Shown piece after piece: positions 33,081 to 39,999 of a DNA stretch of 64,000 bases. Position 1 is the stretch's first letter, and every line of letters begins with the position of its first letter. Source of the DNA: a virus. A program made the translations under genes and the position numbers. Below the pieces are notes generated by a model. The model did not search any database. It saw nothing but the letters and a program-made list of their open reading frames with translations, and had not been told where the DNA came from. Location: IMG/VR virus record IMGVR_UViG_3300029922_000001, positions 356,512 through 420,511 of that record. The stretch is one strand, 5' to 3'.

Positions 33081-33169
33081 GGGCGTTTGCCGAAGTTGGT
33101 TAACGGCAGTTCCACTATGACATAAAGTTGTAGTGGAGCTGATCAGGGGTTCGAGTCCTCTAGCGCCCA
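33081..33169 (+). tRNA. tRNA-like RNA C with 13-bp anticodon arm
   Basis: Acceptor GGGCGTT/AGCGCCC, D arm CCG-AAGTTGGTTAA-CGG and T arm AGGGG-TTCGAGT-CCTCT are tRNA-typical. Between them is a 13-bp stem (33108-33120 with 33128-33140, three wobbles) closed by the seven-base loop CATAAAG, where U33 is replaced by A. If read conventionally the loop centre is UAA. Possibly a modified or decoy tRNA. Confidence 0.55.
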
Positions 33170-33173
33170 CTCC

Positions 33174-33238
33174 GAGTTGTAACGATGTCGTAAACCTGTT
33201 TAAATGGTAACATACTGGAACGATTTAACGGACAATTC
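33174..33238 (+). ncRNA. 65-nt minimal tRNA-like element
   Basis: GAGTTGT (33174-33180) and ACAATTC (33232-33238) can form a seven-bp acceptor-like stem and both ends are flanked by CCGAG. No TTCGA T-loop is present, so the tRNA resemblance rests on stem length and position in the array only. Confidence 0.3.
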
Positions 33239-33239
33239 C

Positions 33240-33401
33240 GAGAGGGAAGAATATATAAGCAGTTAGTTAATGGTTATAATAGCATAAAGTAAGCATGAAG
33301 CAATTCATGGGTGAAAGCAGTAGTGAGTTAGAGTCTCAATTATATATTTGTTTAGTAAAGTAGAATTTTAATACAGATTAGTTCGAACCTACCCTCTCTC
33401 C
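33240..33401 (+). ncRNA. 162-nt tRNA-like RNA D
   Basis: GAGAGGG (33240-33246) pairs with CTCTCTC (33394-33400) with one wobble; a TTCGAAC T-loop follows ATTAG, but only three T-stem pairs form. About 90 extra bases lie inside, as in RNA A. Likely another enlarged or degenerate tRNA-like element. Confidence 0.4.
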
Positions 33402-33444
33402 ATTTAAAATCCCCCAGCAGACATATTTAAGGTATACTATAATC

Positions 33445-34086
33445 ATGAACCACTACGCTTTTGAATATAATTGTGATTATTACTATGAATGTCAACATGG
33501 CTCAAGTTGTTGTCAAGATGATTATTGTAGATGCGGTAAGATTGTAGATTTAGTCATTACAAAAGTTCCTAATGAAGAAATAATTAAAGAACTTAAATCA
33601 ACATTAAAACCCGGTAAAAGACCTAAGCCTATTTGGTCAGATATAGAGAATTATTGTATCGAAAGATTGTTTGTTATTCATAAACTATACAAACCAGAAA
33701 AGTACGATATCGCCATAGAAGGTGGTTATTATGGTCAAGAATTAGGTGATGCCTATTTTGCATATAACGATGATGTCAAATTTTATGATGATGCAAGAGA
33801 AATGTTAGCTCTTAATGATAATGATAAAATTAGATTTATCTTAAATAAGGAATATGGTTATATCTCTGATGATTTAAAAAATACTGAATTTTTTATTGAA
33901 TATATTCAATATAGTGATATCTTAACACCAATTGATCTTCGAAGATGTAATGGTGAATCTTATAGTTATAGCGATATTATTGGAATATATAAATTAATTG
34001 GTGATAAATATAGAATTATAGACGGTCATCATAGATGGCTTGCCGCTAAAGACGAAACCATAGTTAAGGTAATCTGTTATTTTTGA
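33445..34086 (+). CDS. ParB-like domain protein with Cys-rich N-terminus
   Basis: 213 residues. C-terminal IIDGHHRWLAAKDETIVKV (191-209) is the ParB/Srx-type nuclease-fold motif DGHHR, preceded by IQYSDILTPIDLRR as the strand-turn of that fold. The N-terminus has eight Cys in the first 35 residues, probably a metal site. Lacks the ParB helix-turn-helix, so partition is not implied; phage versions may be nucleases or CTPases. -10 TATACT 33433-33438, six-base gap. Confidence 0.7.
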   Translation: MNHYAFEYNCDYYYECQHGSSCCQDDYCRCGKIVDLVITKVPNEEIIKELKSTLKPGKRPKPIWSDIENYCIERLFVIHKLYKPEKYDIAIEGGYYGQELGDAYFAYNDDVKFYDDAREMLALNDNDKIRFILNKEYGYISDDLKNTEFFIEYIQYSDILTPIDLRRCNGESYSYSDIIGIYKLIGDKYRIIDGHHRWLAAKDETIVKVICYF

Positions 34087-34125
34087 AAACTTCCCCAACA
34101 GACAAAAACTAAAAATGGAAATGGA

Positions 34126-34224
34126 TTGCGACAACTCGAAGCTACTAGAATTTTTCAAGGTGCTAATGAAACACAACTTGAAATGATTAGACTTATGTGT
34201 GAGAATCTAAGAGAACATGAATAG
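34126..34224 (+). pseudogene. small gene with lost promoter/start
   Basis: A plausible coding frame (LRQLEATRIFQGANETQLEMIRLMCENL) has no ATG; TTG 34126 is the only in-frame start. Upstream, TTCCCCAACAGACA keeps the promoter box but the GGTATACT is missing. The overlap of its stop with the next ATG argues it was a real operon gene. Could still be translated from TTG. Confidence 0.45.
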
Positions 34225-34537
34225 TTATAAATTTATACAAGACTGGATTCAAGACGGATTCAGTATTCGTAAAGGTGTAGTCATTAGAGGCGATCTGATC
34301 GTTACTGAAACTACTGTGAGCATTAAAGGCTCAGAAAGCTTTAAAGATATTCCTATTGATATTCTTGAAGGACATCAAGATGTAGTCTATGCTAAGAAAC
34401 AGAAAATTAAAAAAACGAAAGAAAGAAAACAACAGGTAAAGAAAACCGCTGAAGAATCTGCAAGAATTTCAAGCAGAATTGATTTGTTGGCTGAAAATCT
34501 ATTGACACCTACTGAAAATGTGGTACACTCTGCTTAA
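34217..34537 (+). CDS. hypothetical basic protein, 106 aa
   Basis: Begins within the preceding frame. Ends in a highly charged helix (KKQKIKKTKERKQQVKKTAEE). Unknown; possibly nucleic-acid binding. Its last codons contain the GGTACACT -10 of the next gene. Confidence 0.6.
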   Translation: MNSYKFIQDWIQDGFSIRKGVVIRGDLIVTETTVSIKGSESFKDIPIDILEGHQDVVYAKKQKIKKTKERKQQVKKTAEESARISSRIDLLAENLLTPTENVVHSA

Positions 34538-35148
34538 TGAAAACCACCAAATATATCCAAGACCTTAGCGAAAAAATTACTAAGAATAATAAATCTTTCG
34601 CTAAAATGACCCCTGCACAACGTAGAGTTGCTGTAGCTAAGGATACACTTAAAGCTATTCAAGTTGGATTTATAAATCCAATAGTAGGATCATATGTCCT
34701 TGCGGATTATAATTTTAATAAAGTTCAGTTTGGGGAAGATATGCAAACTATCCTTCTTGAGCTTCCTTACTGTAATTGTTGTGCTAAAGGTGCTTTATTC
34801 GTTGTAAAAGTTGCAAAGTTCAACCATTGTAAAGTGGACCAAAATCTGAAAGAGGATTTTTCAGATAGTGGAATTATTGGGGATGATGGACTTGTCTCAA
34901 GTTTGGATGGTGTCTTTACTAGGCGACAACTTAATATAATCGAAAATGCTTTTGAAGCTAAATATCTTAACGGTAGTTTTAAAAATAAAGTATTCTATAA
35001 AGCAAGCTTTTTATATGAACATCTTGAACCAAAAGATCGACTTATTGCTATCTGTGAAAACATTATTAAAAATGATGGTGATTTCCATGTTCGACTTACT
35101 GGTAATGCCTTGAAACGATATAATGAGAAACAGCATAATGAAAACTAA
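34537..35148 (+). CDS. hypothetical protein, 203 aa
   Basis: -10 TACACT at 34524-34529, seven-base gap. Contains YCNCCAKGALFVVKV, a Cys cluster in the same relative place as CCLGFA in the four downstream proteins, so it may be a distant relative. Unknown. Confidence 0.65.
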   Translation: MKTTKYIQDLSEKITKNNKSFAKMTPAQRRVAVAKDTLKAIQVGFINPIVGSYVLADYNFNKVQFGEDMQTILLELPYCNCCAKGALFVVKVAKFNHCKVDQNLKEDFSDSGIIGDDGLVSSLDGVFTRRQLNIIENAFEAKYLNGSFKNKVFYKASFLYEHLEPKDRLIAICENIIKNDGDFHVRLTGNALKRYNEKQHNEN

Positions 35149-35650
35149 TCCTAATCTACAGAAAACCCCAACAGTCAAAATTAATCGTGCTAAATGGAGA
35201 ACAGGCTTTACAGGACAAAACCATGTCCTAGAAGACCTTTTTGGCACTACTAGCCTTGTTACAGAAAAAGGCTATATGTGTTGCCTTGGATTTGCATGTA
35301 AGCAATTAATGCCATCATTGACTCATAAAATCATTAATGATGCTACAGAACCAGCAGAAATCGCTTTTCCACTTCCTGGTAAAAGATATAAGAATCTTCC
35401 ACTCTTTGCGGATTTTAAAGATAATAATTATAGATATTCAGATGATGAAAGTAAGTATTCGATTATTAAGAAATCTTGGATTGATGATGCCATTCGAATC
35501 AATGATAGTGCAGCTAAATCAATCGAAGCAAAAGAATTTCAACTTACTCAACTGTTTAAGGAAAATGGAATCACACTCGAATTTGTAGGAGACTACACAA
35601 AGAAACAAATTAAGGCTTTTGAACAAGCTGGGATAAAATTAAATGACTAA
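35138..35650 (+). CDS. CCLGF-family protein 1
   Basis: 170 residues from ATG 35138 (ATG 35123 is also in frame). Family layout: INRAKWRTG near residue 15, LVTEKGYMCCLGFACKQL near 45-62, a variable middle, then WIDDAIRINDS and a C-terminal LF.ENGI.L.F.GDYTKKQIKAF. First of four tandem paralogues. Function unknown; the Cys pair could bind metal. Confidence 0.75.
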   Translation: MKTNPNLQKTPTVKINRAKWRTGFTGQNHVLEDLFGTTSLVTEKGYMCCLGFACKQLMPSLTHKIINDATEPAEIAFPLPGKRYKNLPLFADFKDNNYRYSDDESKYSIIKKSWIDDAIRINDSAAKSIEAKEFQLTQLFKENGITLEFVGDYTKKQIKAFEQAGIKLND

Positions 35651-36104
35651 AGTTACAATTAATCGTGCTAGATGGAGAATGGGTGGAGACGCTAAATCAC
35701 TAGCTTATGCATTCGGTAGAACCGCTCTAGCTACAGAAAAAGGATATAAGTGCTGCCTTGGATTTGCCGCAAATCAACTGTTTCCATCTATTTCAGTAAA
35801 ACACTTGAAAACTTGTGATATGCCATATAAAATTGACTTTCCTTCGTCACCAGGAAGATATAAAAATATTGAACTAATGTTTGATCTTTATGATGAAGGT
35901 AATGCAGTTATGGAAAAGAACTGGATTGCAGAAGCAGTTGAAATTAATGATCAACTGGATTTGACATTGCCAGAAAAAGAACAAAAACTTATTAACTTGT
36001 TTAAAGAAAATGATATTGATCTTGAATTTGTTGGCAATTATACGAAAATTCAATTACAAGCACTATACGAAAATTCAATTACAAGCACTAAAAGAATAGG
36101 ATAG
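35643..36104 (+). CDS. CCLGF-family protein 2, altered C-terminus
   Basis: 153 residues; INRARWRMG, KCCLGFAANQL and WIAEAVEIND conserved. A 25-bp tandem duplication (36039-36088) shifts the frame so the ending becomes YENSITSTKRIG instead of the KAFEQAGIK tail of its sisters. Followed at once by an ATAGG microsatellite. Confidence 0.75.
   Translation: MTKVTINRARWRMGGDAKSLAYAFGRTALATEKGYKCCLGFAANQLFPSISVKHLKTCDMPYKIDFPSSPGRYKNIELMFDLYDEGNAVMEKNWIAEAVEINDQLDLTLPEKEQKLINLFKENDIDLEFVGNYTKIQLQALYENSITSTKRIG
36039..36088 (+). repeat. 25-bp tandem duplication
   Basis: Two exact copies of a 25-bp unit starting TATACGAAAATTC at 36039 and 36064, at the 3' end of CCLGF protein 2. Not a multiple of three, so it changed the reading frame. 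Confidence 0.9.
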
Positions 36105-36134
36105 GATAGGATAGGATAGGATAGGATAGGATAG
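36096..36134 (+). repeat. ATAGG pentanucleotide microsatellite
   Basis: About seven to eight consecutive ATAGG units spanning the stop codon of CCLGF protein 2 and the intergenic space. Likely slippage-prone. Confidence 0.9.
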
Positions 36135-36192
36135 CAAAAAAAACAAGAGAAGAGATAATCCCCAATAAGGGGATTCGAGGTATACTCTGAAC

Positions 36193-36360
36193 ATGATAAC
36201 CGATCTTAAAAACCTTCCTAATATTGAACTTCTGCATATCGCTAAAGAACCTATCGAAGATGCGAAAATGGAAGTTAAACTGTTGGTGGGTCCAGAAAAG
36301 GGCAATACAGTAATTGGACAATTCTGTTCCTTTAAAGGAATTAAGGAAAGAAAAAAATGA
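36193..36360 (+). CDS. small hypothetical protein, 55 aa
   Basis: MITDLKNLPNIELLHIAKEP... with -10 TATACT 36181-36186 and CCCC/GGGG hairpin, six-base gap. Overlaps the next ATG (AAATGA). Unknown. Confidence 0.6.
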   Translation: MITDLKNLPNIELLHIAKEPIEDAKMEVKLLVGPEKGNTVIGQFCSFKGIKERKK

Positions 36361-36536
36361 AAAATCCACAATCAACCGTTTTTACCAAAGACTATAATAG
36401 AGAAGTTGTCTATGTCTATATCAATAATAAACAATTCTGCTTCTTCGCTGAAGAAGGAAATCTTAGCAAGAATGAAGCCAATGCAGATAAATTGATTGAT
36501 CTACTTAAACAAGCAGATAGTCAATCGTTTCGATAA
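36357..36536 (+). CDS. small hypothetical protein, 59 aa
   Basis: MKNPQSTVFTKDYNREVVYV..., coupled to the preceding gene by a four-base overlap. Small beta-hairpin plus helix; unknown. Confidence 0.6.
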   Translation: MKNPQSTVFTKDYNREVVYVYINNKQFCFFAEEGNLSKNEANADKLIDLLKQADSQSFR

Positions 36537-36572
36537 AATCCCCAACAATCAAATTTAAGGTATACTCTAATC

Positions 36573-37094
36573 ATGAATACAAAACCAATCCCTACAACTC
36601 CTACAGTAACAATTAATAGAACAAAATGGAGAACAGGAGGATGTTATCTAGATGAAATCTTTGGAGATACTGCACTACTTACAACGAAAGGACATATGTG
36701 CTGCCTTGGATTTGCTTGTAAACAGTTGATGCCAGAAATTAAAGAAAAAGATATCCAAGATGTCGGAACACCAGAAGATATTAACTTCGATTATAAAAAT
36801 GTGACCAAATATCGAAATAGTAAACTACTGTTTGATTTTGTTACAGGTACATCAATGGGATATTGTGATAGCAGAATTCGACCACATGATAAACTCTGGA
36901 TCACAGAGGCTTTTCTAATTAATGATAATGATTCCATTACTCAGAAAATGAGAGAACAAATGCTTACCGATCTGTTCCTGAAAAATGGTATCAATCTTGT
37001 CTTTAAAGGCGACTATACAAAGAAACAAATTAAAGCTTTTACAGAAGCAAAGAAACAAATTAAAGCTTTTACAGAAGCAGGGATTAAAGTTTAA
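36573..37094 (+). CDS. CCLGF-family protein 3
   Basis: 173 residues; INRTKWRTGG, MCCLGFACKQLMP and WITEAFLINDN conserved. The C-terminal KKQIKAFTEA is tandemly duplicated (30 bp, in frame). -10 TATACT 36561-36566, six-base gap. Confidence 0.75.
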   Translation: MNTKPIPTTPTVTINRTKWRTGGCYLDEIFGDTALLTTKGHMCCLGFACKQLMPEIKEKDIQDVGTPEDINFDYKNVTKYRNSKLLFDFVTGTSMGYCDSRIRPHDKLWITEAFLINDNDSITQKMREQMLTDLFLKNGINLVFKGDYTKKQIKAFTEAKKQIKAFTEAGIKV

Positions 37095-37574
37095 ATGGAT
37101 ATAACTCCTATAACTCCTAATACTCCTAATACTCCTAATACTCCTAATACTCCTAATACTCCTACAGTGACAATTGATAGACCTAAGTGGAGAACAGGAG
37201 GGGTACGGAATTCTTACAACTTCGGTCCTACATGTCTTAGAAATCATAAAGGATTGAAATGCTGTCTTGGATTTGCTACAGAACAACTACTACCATCGTT
37301 GTCACATAAACTAAACGAATATGTGACAATACCATCTAGAATTACTTTTCCAGAAGATTATAAACAACTTGAATTTATTAATCTCTTGGTTGATGTAGAA
37401 GATACAGGAAGGTCATTGAATTGGGTTTCGGAAGCTGTTAACATTAATGATAGTAAACTAATTACACTAGAGAAGAAAGAAGAAATGCTGACTAAACTCT
37501 TTGGAGAAAATGGTATCAATCTCGTGTTCACTGGAAAATATACTCCAGAACAAGAACAAATAAAAGCGTGTTAA
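37095..37574 (+). CDS. CCLGF-family protein 4
   Basis: 159 residues; starts directly after the stop of protein 3. A (TPN)n tract near residues 5-18 is encoded by 9-bp ACTCCTAAT repeats, then IDRPKWRTGG, KCCLGFATEQL and WVSEAVNIND. The 3' end is duplicated at 38065. Confidence 0.75.
   Translation: MDITPITPNTPNTPNTPNTPNTPTVTIDRPKWRTGGVRNSYNFGPTCLRNHKGLKCCLGFATEQLLPSLSHKLNEYVTIPSRITFPEDYKQLEFINLLVDVEDTGRSLNWVSEAVNINDSKLITLEKKEEMLTKLFGENGINLVFTGKYTPEQEQIKAC
37113..37164 (+). repeat. 9-bp ACTCCTAAT coding microsatellite
   Basis: About five ACTCCTAAT units inside the start of CCLGF protein 4. The reverse complement of the core (ATTAGGAGT) recurs at 38160-38213 about 1 kb away, making an inverted arrangement. 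Confidence 0.85.
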
Positions 37575-37591
37575 GTAGAATAGAGTAGGAG
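37501..37591 (+). repeat. segmental direct repeat, copy 1
   Basis: Begins TTGGAGAAAATGGTATC and runs through the stop of CCLGF protein 4 to AGTAGGAG. A second copy, with small indels, is at 38065-38159. Confidence 0.85.
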
Positions 37592-37612
37592 TAAATGAAA
37601 ACAAAAGCATAA

Positions 37613-37687
37613 ATGATAGAAGATGCAAAATTTGGACTGATTATAGCAGTGGTTATCGCTGTTATTCTTTTTATTTTTGCAAACTAA
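37613..37687 (+). CDS. single-span membrane peptide, 24 aa
   Basis: MIEDAKFGLIIAVVIAVILF... is nearly all one transmembrane helix. No clear promoter; it may be a small hydrophobic peptide or holin-like product. Proposed on composition only. Confidence 0.4.
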   Translation: MIEDAKFGLIIAVVIAVILFIFAN

Positions 37688-37702
37688 AGAAAAGGAAATA
37701 GA

Positions 37703-38098
37703 ATGATTATGACAACAACAGAATCTTGGGTTAATGCATGGGTTGATAAAGAACTAGCAATCATGATTGCAGAAATCGAAAGAATTGAAAACTATTACTA
37801 TAAACATATTCGAAGACATGTTAGAGTTAGACCTGATTCAAAATTTCGATGTAAACTTAAAGTGAATCCTTATCAATTTAATGATCAAGATGAATTTAAA
37901 AGACAATTGGAATATAGATTCGCTAGACCTAATAAAGTCAATATCGAAATTGATAAAGAATATGAGGGTCCGTGGTGGGTCTATGTGAAACCAAATATTC
38001 CTGAGAAAACTACTGTGGAAAAAATGATCGAAGAACTGGATGCACTAACTGTAAAGAATGCAGATTGGAGAAAATGGTATCAATCTCGTGTTCACTAG
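37703..38098 (+). CDS. hypothetical protein, altered C-terminus
   Basis: 131 residues; AAGGAAA precedes the start (ATG 37703 or 37709). Shares ...YQFNDQDEFKRQLEYRFARP features with the product at 38263 (YF..Q..QF...DEL). The last nine codons (KWYQSRVH) are read from the duplicated 3' segment of CCLGF protein 4 in another frame, so its natural end has been replaced. Confidence 0.6.
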   Translation: MIMTTTESWVNAWVDKELAIMIAEIERIENYYYKHIRRHVRVRPDSKFRCKLKVNPYQFNDQDEFKRQLEYRFARPNKVNIEIDKEYEGPWWVYVKPNIPEKTTVEKMIEELDALTVKNADWRKWYQSRVH

Positions 38099-38159
38099 AA
38101 AATATACTCCAGAACAAATAAAAGCGTGTTAAGTAGAGTAAAGTAGAATAGAGTAGGAG
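38065..38159 (+). repeat. segmental direct repeat, copy 2
   Basis: Copy of 37501-37591 inserted at or created over the end of the gene at 37703. The block between the copies (about 470 bp) carries that gene and the 24-residue membrane ORF. Confidence 0.85.
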
Positions 38160-38213
38160 TTTTCAGAGTATTAGGAGTTTTCAGAGTATTAGGAGTTTTC
38201 AGAGTATTAGGAG
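38160..38213 (+). repeat. 18-bp tandem repeats
   Basis: Three exact TTTTCAGAGTATTAGGAG units (38160-38177, 38178-38195, 38196-38213) in a non-coding stretch. Confidence 0.9.
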
Positions 38214-38262
38214 TATTTACTAGGTCTTTAGGAAATCTAGTAAGCGAGATAGTATAATTATT

Positions 38263-38583
38263 ATGATGACCGCCAATACAACCAATACAACCAACACTAT
38301 TAATATTGATGACTTCATAGGACAACAAGCACTGAAAGCTAAAGCTAAACAAGAACTTGAAGTGCAAATGAAAATGAATAAGATTATTCAACATGTTGAT
38401 AAATACATGGATAGGTATATTAAAGAATATCCTATGAATCCTTACTTCCGATTGCAAACACCAATCAGTGATCAAGGATTCTATCAAGTTATTCAATGGA
38501 ACCAATTTGATAATGTGGCATTTACTGATGAACTACATGAAATGATTAATTCAGAAAATGGAGAAGATCAAGAAGACTCCTAG
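38263..38583 (+). CDS. hypothetical protein, 106 aa
   Basis: TATAAT 38253-38258 with a four-base gap (ATG 38266 would give seven). An AATACAACC repeat encodes TANTTNTTNT at the N-terminus; a helical basic body follows (QQALKAKAKQELEVQMKMNK). Unknown. Confidence 0.6.
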   Translation: MMTANTTNTTNTINIDDFIGQQALKAKAKQELEVQMKMNKIIQHVDKYMDRYIKEYPMNPYFRLQTPISDQGFYQVIQWNQFDNVAFTDELHEMINSENGEDQEDS

Positions 38584-39139
38584 AACTCCTAGAACTCCTA
38601 GAACTCTTAGAACTCCTAAAACTTTCTGGGAAAATCCTGGGCGAATCTGGGAATTTCATGGGAAAAACATGGGAATAAAGTTGATATAAAATTCAACTCC
38701 GAGACGTTGAAGTTTATATAATTTTATAGATTTGCTGAGAATGTATTAAAAATAGTATTAATTTAAGCTTGAGTGATCTAAAAAATGATATTACTGATAT
38801 GAACTAAGATAATAAATTTTTTGAAATTAAGGTATCAAGAGAATATAACTGCGAAAACGTTGTTTTTTCAAAAAATGAGAGAAAGTTTTCAAAAATAACT
38901 TTAATAGATGCTACCGGAGCAATTTTAATGTAATTTTTTGAATTGACTATATAAAAATGAACTTGTTACTGTTAAAGTTTTTCAAAAAACAATATTGAAT
39001 TTCGAAAGACTGGATAAGGTTTTTGAGAGGTTGTTTTTATATAAACTTTGTAAGTTTTTTGGAGTTCTTGGGTACTTTTCGTGTTCACCGTAAAAAATTA
39101 AAAAACACACGATGGTCTGATATCGAAAGTATTAATCTG
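38584..39139 (+). other. non-coding iteron-like block
   Basis: Longest gene-free stretch. It starts with five 9-bp AACTCCTAG-type repeats (from about 38574), then five TGGG motifs at 38627, 38638, 38648, 38659 and 38670 (10-11 bp steps), then a 14-bp imperfect inverted repeat (38684-38697 with 38706-38719). Further on, near-palindromic GTTTTTTCAAAAAA-type motifs recur three times (about 38870-38990). Could be an origin, a partition site or a regulatory region. Confidence 0.5.
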
Positions 39140-39152
39140 TATAAAGTAGAAT

Positions 39153-39635
39153 ATGGCAATAACTGATACAGTAGAATCACTTTCACAACAATTGCAGGAC
39201 TTAAAAAATGAGATGGCTCAGCAAATTGGCACAATAAGTGGTAATCAGCAAAATGCTATTAATTCTGCCATTAGTGTTTATGTTACTGATTTACAAAATG
39301 CAATAGATACTCATGTTGCTGAAATTGCCGCTTTAAATTCCGCTCATGCTGCTGAGATATCAAAGTTAAAATCAGACTATGATAAAGAGATATCCTTAAT
39401 AGAATCATTACGTTGTGAGGAACGTAATGCGCTTCAGACTACGTATAATAATATGGTCATTCAGAAAGACGCAGCGAAAGCGAATGTTGAATTTACGTTA
39501 GGAACTCAAATAGATAATTTAAAGAACAGTGTTATTGAGTTAAGTAATTCGGTCACAAAATTAAATAATGTTATCAAGGGTAAAGATTCGAAAATCATTG
39601 AGTTATTGAACGCATCTAAGGTAAATCTTAGTTGA
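39153..39635 (+). CDS. coiled-coil protein, 160 aa
   Basis: Heptad-rich throughout (VESLSQQLQDLKNEMAQQI, IDNLKNSVIELSNSVTKLNNV). TATAAA 39140-39145 and a seven-base gap. Possibly a structural or scaffolding helper; no direct support. Confidence 0.65.
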   Translation: MAITDTVESLSQQLQDLKNEMAQQIGTISGNQQNAINSAISVYVTDLQNAIDTHVAEIAALNSAHAAEISKLKSDYDKEISLIESLRCEERNALQTTYNNMVIQKDAAKANVEFTLGTQIDNLKNSVIELSNSVTKLNNVIKGKDSKIIELLNASKVNLS

Positions 39636-39654
39636 TTGAACCTATAATAGATTG

Positions 39655-39999
39655 ATGATGTTAACAGACTTCGGAGTTTTCCCCACCTTACAAATCCTTG
39701 AAGGTGTATGGCTAGAATTACGAAATTCGAAAGGAGTTACTAAATTATATCCTCTTTTAGAGGACGAATTAATATCCTCAGATTACACAGCACTAGATCC
39801 AATAGTATTACATCCTGGTAAATATTGGATAACGATATTCAATGACAGTACACCTATTGTTAATGATATCTTATCTATTGATGTTGAGTGCATATTGTTT
39901 AATTACAAGATAGATTATCAAAAAGATCGTGAAGTAACTTTAAGTAAGAGTTTATTTATAGGTACTGAGGAAGAGTGGTATTGCGAAATGGAGATTTAA
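39655..39999 (+). CDS. hypothetical protein, 114 aa
   Basis: TATAAT 39643-39648 is six bases before ATG 39655. Beta-rich; contains HPGKYWITIFND. It overlaps the radical SAM-like gene by 25 bases. Unknown. Confidence 0.6.
   Translation: MMLTDFGVFPTLQILEGVWLELRNSKGVTKLYPLLEDELISSDYTALDPIVLHPGKYWITIFNDSTPIVNDILSIDVECILFNYKIDYQKDREVTLSKSLFIGTEEEWYCEMEI

Noticed and set aside
36075-36375. Minus-strand ORFs across the ATAGG repeat
   Set aside because: Two overlapping frames differ only by reading the repeat as LSYPI; no promoter, and they oppose supported plus-strand genes.
36096-38213. CRISPR array
   Set aside because: The repeats are contiguous microsatellites or simple duplications without unique spacers of constant length, and no cas genes are present.
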